Source: an uncultured Bacilli bacterium | Lineage (GTDB): Bacteria > Bacillota_I > Bacilli_A > RF39 > UBA660 | Assembly (NCBI GenBank): GCA_934096945.1 | Contig: CAKOND010000007.1 | Span: forward strand, 3,285 to 67,284 | DNA length: 64,000 nucleotides | Direction of reading: 5' to 3' | Part shown: positions 44,804 through 53,504 of the stretch, one piece after another | Layout: the number at the start of each line of letters is the position of its first letter | How positions within the stretch are numbered: the first letter of the stretch is position 1 | Made by a program: the position numbers and the translations under genes | Notes under the pieces: generated by a model | Told to the model about the DNA's origin: nothing | Database searches by the model: none | What the model saw: the letters and a program-made list of their open reading frames with translations, nothing else

Positions 44804-45646
44804 ATGGCAAAAGGTGTACATGAAAGTTTTAGAACTAATAATACATTAAGTACTTATAAAAATAAAAAGTATGAAACTATCAAAGTAGATTTTAATAAAA
44901 GAATAATAACTTTGCCAAAATTAAAAGAAGTAAAGTTTCGTGGATATAGAACAACTAAAGAAATGGTAGGAAAAATAAAATCAGCAACAATTAGTAAAGA
45001 TGCTAACAAATATTTTGTAAGCATCTTAGTTGAAGTGCCATTTATTAAATATTCAATAAATCCAACATCAATCGTGGGATTAGATTTAGAAATTAAAGAT
45101 TTTATAGTAACATCAAATGGAGAAAAATTAAAAAATGAAGTAAAAGTTAATGAGAAGAGATTAAAAGGATTACAAAAGTGGTTATCAAGATGTAAACCAG
45201 GAAGTAAGAATAGATATAAAGTAAAATTAAAAATACAAAGATTGTATTTAAAAATAAGAAATGCCAGAAAACATATGATATATAAACTTGCAAATAATAT
45301 CTTGAAGGAAAATGACATTGTAGTTGTTGAAAGATTAGATGTTAAAAGCATGTATCAAGTCCATAAAATAGCTAAACACTTAAAAAACATACCAATCAGT
45401 GAATTTATACGAGTCTTAAAATATAAATCAAATTGGCTAGGTAAAAAAGTAATTGAAATAAATAAATATTATCCAAGTAGTCAATGTTGCAATAGATGTG
45501 ATTATAAAAATGAAGAAGTAAAAGATTTAAGTGTAAGAAAGTGGACATGTCCAAGATGTGGATTAATACATGATAGAGATATAAATGCAAGCGAAAATAT
45601 AATGTTTGAAGGATTGAAAATATATATGAAAGAGTGTATAATATAA
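44804..45646 (+). pseudogene. tnpB: N-terminally truncated TnpB (OrfB) RNA-guided nuclease
   Basis: A 280-residue piece of an OrfB/TnpB protein, the IS-encoded ancestor of Cas12. Homologous reading begins slightly earlier (HPKF before the ATG) and is stopped by TAA at 44783-44785, so roughly the first 90-100 residues are lost and no ribosome site is seen. The RuvC residues remain: Asp in VGLDLEIKDF, Glu in VVVERLDVKSM, Asp in HDRDINAS. The zinc ribbon CNRC..CPRC is intact. The missing part contains the TAM- and guide-binding elements, so it should not act on its own. Codons 1-95 of this fragment retain the SFRTNNTLSTYKNKKY stretch of the recognition lobe. Confidence 0.8.
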
Positions 45647-45790
45647 ATAAGAACGAAATGAATATAAGTAGGGTGGTGACCATCCGAAGTTGGTCTGTGG
45701 AGAAACCTAAGGTTTCTGTGAAACAGAAAAGTGTTACCGTGAGGTAACACAGATACTTGAATTTCGTTAGAAATTTAAGTTATGTTCAAC
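45640..45790 (+). ncRNA. Candidate omegaRNA scaffold / right end of the TnpB element
   Basis: Directly after tnpB come a 7-bp hairpin (AGAAACC/GGTTTCT, 45701-45717), a perfect 8-bp hairpin (GTGTTACC/GGTAACAC, 45731-45750) and a 10-bp hairpin with one G-T pair (45756-45765 with 45770-45779), which is the typical right-end fold. In TnpB systems the guide RNA is processed from this region and its guide starts at the element's end, here near 45790. The exact end is inferred. Confidence 0.5.
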
Positions 45791-45829
45791 TTATTTAGGT
45801 GAATGTGGTAAAATAAAGGTGTGATGAAA

Positions 45830-46603
45830 ATGAAAAAAACAAAAAAACTATTTTTATATTTACTTGTACTTATAGGGGTTATTCTAATCATAATATTATT
45901 TATGAAAATATTTAAATTCAACAAAAAGACTAATATAGAATATCCAGAGGTGACAGAATCAGAAATAAATGAACTTTATAGCTTATTTTCTGAATCAAAA
46001 TTTAGTAGCTTTCCATCATTTTACTTAGGAAACTATATATCAAGTAATAACATAAATTTTTCTACAGTTGCTCAAATAACATACGATTATATTAACAGAA
46101 AAAATCCATTTAAATTTGAAACCATAACTAAAAAAGATTTAGATTTAACTCAAAATAAATATAAACTTCTTTCTAAAATTGATAAAAACTATTTTTTAAA
46201 AACAGCAAAATACATATTTGAAGAAACAAATGCTTATGATATAGATTTACCAGTTGATGAAACAAAAAGTATAAAAATCAGAGATTCATATGATTATATT
46301 TATGTTTATGAAAGTGAAAATACTTATAATGATAATATAGTTTATTATAAAGGATTAGATAGTTATACTGTAGAAAATGGAAATGAATCAATAAAACTAA
46401 TTGAATATTTTCTATGGTGTGATAAAGCTACTACTTTATGTTATGATAATGTTCGTATTGGTACAAATGATGTCACAGAAAGTTCTATAAGATATAGTGA
46501 AAATTTAAATATTAAAGAAAATATTGACAAAATAAAAAAATATGAGCATAAATTTTCATATAAGAATGATCACTATGAATATGTAAGTTCAAGACAACTT
46601 TAG
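45830..46603 (+). CDS. Single-pass membrane protein, function unknown
   Basis: A 257-residue protein with a basic start, one membrane segment (residues 5-27) and an outer region of about 225 residues that is Lys, Tyr and Asp-rich. The outer part shows no motif I know. AAAGGTG precedes the ATG at 45830; GTG 45821 and ATG 45824 lie too close to that site. A Cys pair (CDKATTLC) near residue 205 could form a disulphide. The next gene starts 20 bases on with a GGGGGG site, so the two may be co-transcribed. Confidence 0.6.
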   Translation: MKKTKKLFLYLLVLIGVILIIILFMKIFKFNKKTNIEYPEVTESEINELYSLFSESKFSSFPSFYLGNYISSNNINFSTVAQITYDYINRKNPFKFETITKKDLDLTQNKYKLLSKIDKNYFLKTAKYIFEETNAYDIDLPVDETKSIKIRDSYDYIYVYESENTYNDNIVYYKGLDSYTVENGNESIKLIEYFLWCDKATTLCYDNVRIGTNDVTESSIRYSENLNIKENIDKIKKYEHKFSYKNDHYEYVSSRQL

Positions 46604-46623
46604 ACAAAAAACGGGGGGAAAAT

Positions 46624-47658
46624 ATGAACGAATTATATTTATATGACATATGTTATAAATCATTTTTACTTTTTTTAAGTGAAATGGATGAGCGATTTAA
46701 TGACTCGGATAAACTAAATCAAATAATTATTGATATTCTAAGAAATAAAAATAGTATTTTTAATGCATATTTAAAAAAACACTTAGATGAATTTAATATC
46801 GATTTAGATGTAGCAAAAAGAATAATAATGCTCACCATTGTAAGTAAATCATATATAATGAACTATTATGACTTTGTTCATGAAATAAATATTACTTACA
46901 GTGAAGAAACTATTGAAAAGTTAGAATCTTTAAGTAGAAAAGAAATATTAGATATCTTTTTAAATCCTAGTTATATAACCAAAGATTTAATTAAAGATTT
47001 TACTGACTATTTAGTAAGACCATATATATTCCACACTAAATCAAAAAAATTAGTATTAGAAAGTGGAAAATTTTCGATCCTTTTTAAATTAAATCCTTTA
47101 GAAGTTTTAGACATTTGGGACTACATAGATGATGATGAGTTATTAGAATCTGAAAACCTGATTCAAACATTTTTTGATCTATATGATAAAACAATAACTG
47201 AAGTAGAAATAGATGATACTGGAGACAGTAAAAATTATGAAAGCGTTGAAGATTTTGAATTTTCTCTATTTACTGACAATTTATATGAATTTTTTAAAGA
47301 AGACGAGAGTAAAATAACATTATTTTTAAGCTATATCTTTTCTAATGTTTATGAAACTTTAGTAATAGAAAAATCATCTGGATGTGTTGACTATAAAAAA
47401 TATTTTGACTTAATACCACTTTTTGAAAATCTAGATATATATGAATTAAAAGATAGATTTTTATCTGATAAAGAATTTGCCTTCGACATAATTGATATAT
47501 TCGTATTAGGAAATCAAAGTTTGATAGAAAATGAATTAATAGAGAAAAGAGATAAATTTAAAGAAAAAGGAGATGTAGCTCTTTTAAGAAGATTAAATCC
47601 TTATTACGAAAAAGAAGAAATAGTTTATGAAAAAATAAAAGAAACTAGCGAAAACTAG
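46624..47658 (+). CDS. Acidic helical cytoplasmic protein, function unknown
   Basis: A 344-residue protein I do not recognise. It is rich in Glu, Asp, Lys, Leu and Ile, all helical by pattern, with no signal peptide or membrane segment and no catalytic motif. ACGGGGGG precedes the ATG. Its stop overlaps the stop region of the convergent sortase gene by four bases, with a shared hairpin. Size and composition resemble the unknown protein genes after lysS (51517 and 52523), but I see no convincing alignment. Confidence 0.5.
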   Translation: MNELYLYDICYKSFLLFLSEMDERFNDSDKLNQIIIDILRNKNSIFNAYLKKHLDEFNIDLDVAKRIIMLTIVSKSYIMNYYDFVHEINITYSEETIEKLESLSRKEILDIFLNPSYITKDLIKDFTDYLVRPYIFHTKSKKLVLESGKFSILFKLNPLEVLDIWDYIDDDELLESENLIQTFFDLYDKTITEVEIDDTGDSKNYESVEDFEFSLFTDNLYEFFKEDESKITLFLSYIFSNVYETLVIEKSSGCVDYKKYFDLIPLFENLDIYELKDRFLSDKEFAFDIIDIFVLGNQSLIENELIEKRDKFKEKGDVALLRRLNPYYEKEEIVYEKIKETSEN

Positions 47659-47667
47659 TTTTCTTTT
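47642..47667. terminator. Shared terminator of convergent genes
   Basis: AAACTAG (47642-47648), six-base loop, CTAGTTT (47655-47661), with T's on the plus side. It spans both stop codons. Confidence 0.6.
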
Positions 47668-49232
47668 TCAACTAAAACAGCATGAACAACATATTTATTA
47701 TTTTCATCAGCACAAGTAGAAAGGGTAAGTATTTTATCAGTTTCCTTTAAATCAACTTTAAAATCATAAATACTTCTACTTTTTATTAAATTAAACATAT
47801 TCATTTTAGCTTCATTACTTGGAAAAATAACTGTTAGATAATCAGTAGTGGTTTCTACTTTATATAAAGAAAATATTCTATATTCTAAAGTATCATATAA
47901 ACTTTTTAAAGTAATAATTTGATTGTCTGGATTACTATACCAATTATATCTCATCATATTTTGTAAATTTCCAAACATAATGCCATTATAATATCTATTG
48001 TGAGCAAATATTATAACATTATCACTTAAGTTAACTACATCACCACGATAGTCCATGAAAACCCAACCATTTTTATCATCTTTAAAGAAAATATTATGGT
48101 TTAAATAATAACTATTATCAATACCTTGAACAACTGGATAATCTATGTTAGTATTTGGAACTTTAAGCCATGCCACTGTCTGAGGATTTATATTTTTAAA
48201 TACACTAGCAACATCTTTATTAATAACTTTTTTATCTTCTTCTTTAATATCTTTATTCATTTCATCAACAATCAATTGAGTATTGTCCAAACTTATAATC
48301 TCTTTTAAATTTTGTTTTACTTCTTCATCATTTTTCATCGAATTATAATTATCGTAAAATACATAAATAAATATAACAGAAATTATTAAAATTATTATAT
48401 AAGCACAAGTTTTAAGAATACTATTATTAGTTTGCTTTAAAATATTATCTCTTACATAATCATTACTATATTCTAGTTTAAAATATATTTTATAGCGCTT
48501 ACTTTTCTTTTTATTAAATTCCCTTAGATAGTTAATAGTATCTTCGTTAGAAATATTATCATGAATAATTATTTTTACATTTTTTTTATTGTTTTTTCTA
48601 AGTACATTCACAATATATTCTAAATCATTTTTGTTTACATAATTAACATTAATAGTTTTTAAATACTTATTTATTTTAATAAATGCATCAAAATCTTCTT
48701 CATCTTGAAAAGACATTGGCAAATCCACTTGAATATTCATCTTATAAAACATACTTGAAAAAACACTTAAATTATTTTGTAACATAAAATCAGATAAATA
48801 AAGTATTTCATTTCTAGATTCCACTAAAATTCCATATTTATCTAAGTATTCAATCATAAATGGTTGAAGATTATAACAACTTACATTTTTAATACTAGTT
48901 TTAACAATTAATTCACATATTTTAAAAGTAAGCTGTGCATCTTCTTTTATAACAATGTTAATAATATTTGAATTACTCTTTAAAATATTTAACATAGTGG
49001 GCACAAATTCAATTTTTTCTATTATGATGGTATCTATATTATAATTTTTAGTAAGCTCATTTACAAAAGTAGACGTAATTTTAACATTATTATTTAAATA
49101 ATCAAGAGAAAATATTAGTTCATCAGAACTAATTACATTTGTATTTAATAAATTTTTATTTTCATTAGACAATCGTACCTTTTCTTTAATATATAAGGCA
49201 TTATCTTTAATTTTAAATAATAATTTTTTCAT
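47655..49232 (-). CDS. srtB: Class B sortase with a large cytoplasmic N-terminal domain
   Basis: A 525-residue membrane transpeptidase that cuts sorting signals and links surface proteins to the wall. Residues 1-270 form a leucine/isoleucine-rich soluble domain of unknown fold, followed by a membrane helix (about 274-293) and a sortase B domain (about 345-525). The domain has WLKVPNTNIDYPVVQ, catalytic His in IIFAHNRYYNG and catalytic Cys507 in TLSTC. The Arg expected a few residues later, before VVHAVL, is Lys (K513). Ordinary sortases are about 230-260 residues. ATG 49232 follows AGGATTTGAG. The divergent neighbour encodes an NPSTG protein, its likely substrate. Confidence 0.85.
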   Translation of the reverse strand: MKKLLFKIKDNALYIKEKVRLSNENKNLLNTNVISSDELIFSLDYLNNNVKITSTFVNELTKNYNIDTIIIEKIEFVPTMLNILKSNSNIINIVIKEDAQLTFKICELIVKTSIKNVSCYNLQPFMIEYLDKYGILVESRNEILYLSDFMLQNNLSVFSSMFYKMNIQVDLPMSFQDEEDFDAFIKINKYLKTINVNYVNKNDLEYIVNVLRKNNKKNVKIIIHDNISNEDTINYLREFNKKKSKRYKIYFKLEYSNDYVRDNILKQTNNSILKTCAYIIILIISVIFIYVFYDNYNSMKNDEEVKQNLKEIISLDNTQLIVDEMNKDIKEEDKKVINKDVASVFKNINPQTVAWLKVPNTNIDYPVVQGIDNSYYLNHNIFFKDDKNGWVFMDYRGDVVNLSDNVIIFAHNRYYNGIMFGNLQNMMRYNWYSNPDNQIITLKSLYDTLEYRIFSLYKVETTTDYLTVIFPSNEAKMNMFNLIKSRSIYDFKVDLKETDKILTLSTCADENNKYVVHAVLVEKEN

Positions 49233-49364
49233 ATTCTCAAATCCTATTACTTTATTATAATAACACAATTTTACATTTTTTAATATATTTTTTAAAAAAA
49301 TATGTTGTTTTTTGTATTTTTATGATATAATTTAGACATAATAAAGATAAGGAGAGATATAGTG

Positions 49365-49922
49365 ATGAAAAAGTTTTTAGGTTTTATGGCATTAACAATG
49401 GCAATGTTAGTTTTACCAGTGGTGGCAAAGGCAGATACAAATTTTGCCGTAGATTGTGAAAAGAGCTGTCCCACAGAAAATGGAAAGTGTATATCTGCAT
49501 GTAAAATAACAGCAAGTGGTAATACATCAAACATAACTAGCATTTCTGTAAATATTGATTTCGTGGCTGATAAAGGTATTGTGCTAAAAGACTTTAAAGT
49601 TGGTGACGGATGGACAAAATTAAGTCCAACAGATGAAACAATTAATGTAGGATCAGACAAGGTTCAATTAAGCTTTGTATCAAGTGGTGTAACTTCATCA
49701 AATTTTGAAATAGCTTCATTTAATATGGAACTTGATGATGCATCAGTTAATTGTAATGCAGAAGTAGAAATTAATAATGTCAAAACAGAAATAAAAGATG
49801 AAAAACCAAGTAACCCTAGTACTGGTGCTGCTCTTCCAATTGCAATCATTGGATGCGGTGCTATTGGTGTTGGATTAATCTATACAGCAACTAAGAAAAA
49901 CAAAAAAATGTACAAAATATAA
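49365..49922 (+). CDS. Sortase-anchored surface protein with NPSTG signal
   Basis: A 185-residue protein with a signal peptide (residues 1-22, cleavage after VAKA) and a Cys-rich N-terminal part (CEKSCP..CISAC). A beta-rich middle resembles cohesin or adhesin-like sandwiches. The C-terminal sorting signal has the motif NPSTG, a hydrophobic stretch (ALPIAIIGCGAIGVGLIY) and a basic tail (KKNKK). NPxTG-like motifs are the class recognised by sortase B-type enzymes, and such an enzyme is encoded divergently 132 bases away. AGGAGAG precedes the ATG. Two further Cys near residue 125 suggest disulphides. The ligand or function is unknown. Confidence 0.75.
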   Translation: MKKFLGFMALTMAMLVLPVVAKADTNFAVDCEKSCPTENGKCISACKITASGNTSNITSISVNIDFVADKGIVLKDFKVGDGWTKLSPTDETINVGSDKVQLSFVSSGVTSSNFEIASFNMELDDASVNCNAEVEINNVKTEIKDEKPSNPSTGAALPIAIIGCGAIGVGLIYTATKKNKKMYKI

Positions 49923-49931
49923 GAAATTTTT

Positions 49932-49961
49932 AACAATCTTGTTTTCAAGATTGTTTTTTTG
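49932..49961 (+). terminator. Terminator after the NPSTG protein gene
   Basis: A 10-bp perfect stem AACAATCTTG/CAAGATTGTT followed by T's. Confidence 0.85.
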
Positions 49962-49989
49962 TGTTAAAATAACACCAGGTGAAGAAATT

Positions 49990-51459
49990 ATGAATGAATT
50001 AACAGAACAAGAAATAGTAAGAAGAGAAAAATTAAATGAAATAGCTAAAGTATGTAATCCATATCCTGAAAATTATGTTAGGACTAATACATTAAAAGAA
50101 GTTTCAAAACTTGAAGATGGAACAGAAAATGTTAAAATAGCAGGACGTATAGTTTTTATGCGTAAAATGGGTAAATTAAGCTTTGCTAGAATTCGCGATC
50201 TTGAAGGAAGTATGCAACTTGAATTTAAAATTGATACAGTTGGAGAAGAAAAATATACGTTCTTTAAAAAACTAATTGATATTGGTGATTTTATAGGAGC
50301 AGAAGGTGAAATTTTTACTACTCAAACTGGAGAAAAAACTTTGAGAGTTCATAATTTTGAATTTTTGGGTAAAGCTCTAAGACCACTTCCAGAAAAATTC
50401 CATGGATTAACAGACATAGATCAAAAATATCGTCAAAGATATGTTGATTTAATAATGAATGAAGATTCAAGAAAAATATTTTTAGGAAGAAGTAAGCTTT
50501 ATGCGTTTTTGCATAAATATTTAGGTGAAAATGGATTCTTAGAAGTAGAAACTCCAATAGTTCAAACAGCAGTAGGAGGTGCTAGTGCAAAACCATTTTT
50601 TACACATCATAATGCTCTAGACATAGATTGTAATTTAAGAATAGCACCAGAACTTTATCTAAAAGAATGTATCGTAGCTGGATTTGACAGAGTTTATGAA
50701 CTTGCAAAATGTTTTAGAAATGAAGGAATGGATACACAACATTTGCAAGAATTTACACAAGTTGAATGGTATGTAGCATACTGGAAATATGAAGATAACA
50801 TAAAATTCTTTACAAACTTTATTAAAAACTTATTAAATGAACTTGTTGGAACTCAAATTATATCCTACCAAGGGAAACAACTAGATTTTAGTAAAGAAAA
50901 TTGGGATAGAATAGATTATTGTCAAGAACTTGAAAAAGTATTAGGATTTAATGCTCTAGAAATTGAAGATCCACAAGAACTAAAGAAAAAAATTGTTGAA
51001 GCTAATCTTTTTACATATAGTGATTTAGAAGAATACAAGTCTTTAAGTCAAATAATTGACTTTGTATATAAGAAGAAAATTAGAGAAAATATAGTACAAC
51101 CAACAATTATTTATAATTATCCAGCAGTATTAAAACCACTTGCTAGAAGATCAGATAATGATCCAAAACGAGTTGATGTTTTCCAAATTGTCGTATGTGG
51201 AACAGAATTATGTAATGCATATTCAGAACTTGTTAATCCACTTGAACAAAGAGCATCTTTTGAAGAACAATTAAAAGCAAAAGCTCAAGGTGATGACGAA
51301 ACAATGGACATGGATGAGGATTATTTATCATCTATGGAACAAGGAATGCCACCAATTTCCGGTTTAGGATTTGGAGTAGATAGAATTTTAATGTTAATAT
51401 ATGATGCTCCGTCTATAAGAGATGTTGTATTATTCCCAACAATGAAACCAAGAGATTAA
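49990..51459 (+). CDS. lysS: Lysyl-tRNA synthetase (class II)
   Basis: Charges tRNA-Lys. It is 489 residues long. The N-terminal OB-fold (KIAGRIVFMRKMGK) is followed by the class II core with GGASAKPFFTHHNALDI, RIAPELYLKECIVAGFDRVYEL, CFRNEGMD (motif 2) and GFGVDRILM (motif 3). At one point in motif 2 (AKCFRNEG) Cys replaces the common Asn/Arg. ATG 49990 follows CAGGTGAAG; the longer frame from 49939 includes the preceding terminator and is not a start. Confidence 0.97.
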   Translation: MNELTEQEIVRREKLNEIAKVCNPYPENYVRTNTLKEVSKLEDGTENVKIAGRIVFMRKMGKLSFARIRDLEGSMQLEFKIDTVGEEKYTFFKKLIDIGDFIGAEGEIFTTQTGEKTLRVHNFEFLGKALRPLPEKFHGLTDIDQKYRQRYVDLIMNEDSRKIFLGRSKLYAFLHKYLGENGFLEVETPIVQTAVGGASAKPFFTHHNALDIDCNLRIAPELYLKECIVAGFDRVYELAKCFRNEGMDTQHLQEFTQVEWYVAYWKYEDNIKFFTNFIKNLLNELVGTQIISYQGKQLDFSKENWDRIDYCQELEKVLGFNALEIEDPQELKKKIVEANLFTYSDLEEYKSLSQIIDFVYKKKIRENIVQPTIIYNYPAVLKPLARRSDNDPKRVDVFQIVVCGTELCNAYSELVNPLEQRASFEEQLKAKAQGDDETMDMDEDYLSSMEQGMPPISGLGFGVDRILMLIYDAPSIRDVVLFPTMKPRD

Positions 51460-51480
51460 AGTTTGACTTTAGTCTCTTTT
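51453..51480 (+). terminator. lysS terminator
   Basis: AGAGATTAAAGT, three-base loop, ACTTTAGTCTCT, then T's. The stem includes the stop codon. Confidence 0.75.
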
Positions 51481-51516
51481 TCTGATAGAATAAAAATCAC
51501 TTCCAGGGGGGAAATT

Positions 51517-52521
51517 ATGTTTGATGAAGAAATTAAAAAAGCAATAAATGGTCTAGAAGATGAAGTAGAAGTAATTTTTGATGCTTACGATTATTTATAT
51601 GAATTAGAAACTACGGGCAAAAAGAATAGTCCAGAATACGAATATACAAAAAAATGCATAAAATCATGTATAGATTTAGAAGATGAATATTTAAACATAT
51701 TATTAACATCAAATTATGTTGAAGAAATTGTTGAATATTTTAGCAAAAAATACAATTTACCAATATGTTTTCAAATGAATCCAACCGTAGATGAAAAGAA
51801 AATGCCTGCTATTCGTATAATGAATAAAATATATACAAGTTTATATAAAATGTTACCTAATGACGTATATGAAGGATATCCTTTTGATAATTCACTATTT
51901 AGATTAAATATTAATCTAGATTTAATAAGATTAACCCTTAGTATTTTATATAGAGCACAAAATGAGAAAATAACAAAGGAAATAATAAAAATCAAATATA
52001 ATTTAACATTTACAATAACTGAATTAGAAAATGAATTATTTAGTAAAAATTACAGCATTGCAAAAAATCCATACTTAACGAGAGAAGTATTATTATACAA
52101 TGAAGCATTAAAAGAAAAAGGTAGATTTATAACTAACAGTACCATAATTAATATTTTACATTGTTATATAATAAGTATATTCTCATATGAAAAAACATTT
52201 GAAAATGATCCACAAAAATATGCTGACTTTTTATTTAACTTAGCAAGTATAAGAAGCTGTTTAGTAATGCTTGATATAGAAAGTGCCAATTTAATAATTA
52301 ATAAAATAAATGAGTTTTTAAATGGAGAAGGGGATTACTCTTTAAAAACATATGCTAATTTTAATGAAGACAATTTTATATTATTACTAGATGATTTAAC
52401 AGAAGTTTTAGAAAATACAAAAAATGTCAAAGATAAAATTTTAGTATTAAGAAAAGCATTAGGAAAGGTAAGTAAAGATAGAAGTATTCCAATTAATGTT
52501 ACTTTAGAAAGAAGGTATTAA
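51517..52521 (+). CDS. Protein of unknown function, first of a tandem paralogous pair
   Basis: A 334-residue all-helical soluble protein with no known motif. CAGGGGGG lies just before ATG 51517, whereas the longer frame to 51463 starts inside the lysS terminator. It shares several blocks with the next gene: NDP..(K)..(F)(I)NLASIRSCLV here against LNDPVSFKKIIFNSCILRSTFV there, preceded in both by a run with an ends-with NPYL/SPFL..E.LLxxNE. Only one base separates the two genes, so they form an operon. I infer a duplication; I cannot suggest a function. Confidence 0.55.
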   Translation: MFDEEIKKAINGLEDEVEVIFDAYDYLYELETTGKKNSPEYEYTKKCIKSCIDLEDEYLNILLTSNYVEEIVEYFSKKYNLPICFQMNPTVDEKKMPAIRIMNKIYTSLYKMLPNDVYEGYPFDNSLFRLNINLDLIRLTLSILYRAQNEKITKEIIKIKYNLTFTITELENELFSKNYSIAKNPYLTREVLLYNEALKEKGRFITNSTIINILHCYIISIFSYEKTFENDPQKYADFLFNLASIRSCLVMLDIESANLIINKINEFLNGEGDYSLKTYANFNEDNFILLLDDLTEVLENTKNVKDKILVLRKALGKVSKDRSIPINVTLERRY

Positions 52522-52522
52522 T

Positions 52523-53431
52523 ATGTTAAAAAATAGTAGTTTGGAAGATATCAAAGCATTAGAAAATATTACAAATAGCATTGTCATAAGTTACCAAAAA
52601 ATATATGCTTTAGAACTTGAAAACTTAAAAGATAGTGAAGAATTTAAAAAAGCATTAGAAGATTTAAAAAGTAGCATTTTTATAGAAAAAAGCATTTTAT
52701 CAAGAATAGCATCTTCATCAGAATTTGAAAGTATCGTAAAGTACGTGGAAAAAAGATATGATGGCAATATAGGTATAGTATTTAATATATCTCGAAAAAA
52801 TAAAGATAAAGTTAAGGCCAGAATATTAAATAATTTAAATAGTGCAAAAATTAATAGAGATTGCAAGTTATCAAAAGATGAATTTCCAAGTAGCTTATAT
52901 GTAGTAAATTTTTATAATGATATAATAAAGTTAGCATTAACACTATTTAAATTTAATAAACATGGTATAAATGTTGCAGATATTAGTGAAATGAAATATA
53001 TTATTTCCGTAACTAATCCCAAACTTGAAGAAGAACTAGTAGAAAGTAATTTTTCCATTAGTGCTAGTCCATTTCTTGCAAGTGGTCTATTAATAATAAA
53101 TGAAAGTGAAAAAAATGTAGCAAATTTAATTAAAGAAATTGAAAGCACTAGTCTATATAATGCCTATATAACAGATATACTAAGAACAGATGTTAACATA
53201 TTAAATGATCCCGTTTCATTTAAAAAAATAATTTTTAATAGTTGTATCTTAAGAAGTACTTTTGTTTTATCAAATAGTCTTTATGATTCTGCCAGAGCCA
53301 AAAGTGATTATGTAATTGAAAATTTAAAGAAATATCCTTCTGCTAAAATAGCTTTAGAGTTATATCTAGAAATAGTAAGTAGCTATGAAAATGATAAAAA
53401 AGTACCACAGTATTTAAGTTTTATGCGATAA
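52523..53431 (+). CDS. Protein of unknown function, second of a tandem paralogous pair
   Basis: A 302-residue helical protein. Regions that match its upstream neighbour include the N-terminal acidic helices (EDIKALENITNSI), the NPKLEEELVESNFSISASPFL block and a FNSCILRSTFVLSN helix. Identity over the whole protein looks low, implying an old duplication. GAAGG is a fair ribosome site. A terminator follows. The pair sits in the gap between lysS and the carrier gene. Confidence 0.55.
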   Translation: MLKNSSLEDIKALENITNSIVISYQKIYALELENLKDSEEFKKALEDLKSSIFIEKSILSRIASSSEFESIVKYVEKRYDGNIGIVFNISRKNKDKVKARILNNLNSAKINRDCKLSKDEFPSSLYVVNFYNDIIKLALTLFKFNKHGINVADISEMKYIISVTNPKLEEELVESNFSISASPFLASGLLIINESEKNVANLIKEIESTSLYNAYITDILRTDVNILNDPVSFKKIIFNSCILRSTFVLSNSLYDSARAKSDYVIENLKKYPSAKIALELYLEIVSSYENDKKVPQYLSFMR

Positions 53432-53442
53432 ATATATGAAAA

Positions 53443-53468
53443 AAGTATGAAAATACTTTTTTTTCTTT
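53443..53468 (+). terminator. Terminator after the paralogous pair
   Basis: AAAAAGTA, short loop, TACTTTTTTTT in the region following the stop. Confidence 0.65.
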
Positions 53469-53504
53469 TGTTTGGGTGTTATAATTTTATTAAGGAGGTA
53501 GAGA

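Larger units (their letters stand above)
44786..45790 (+). mobile_element. Truncated IS605/IS607-type element: tnpB 3' part plus intact right end
   Basis: The element keeps about the last 290 codons of tnpB and about 145 bases beyond it, including three hairpins. No tnpA, left end or N-terminal part of tnpB is present. The left break falls just after an unrelated promoter-like TTGTATAAT (44775-44783). Confidence 0.75.
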
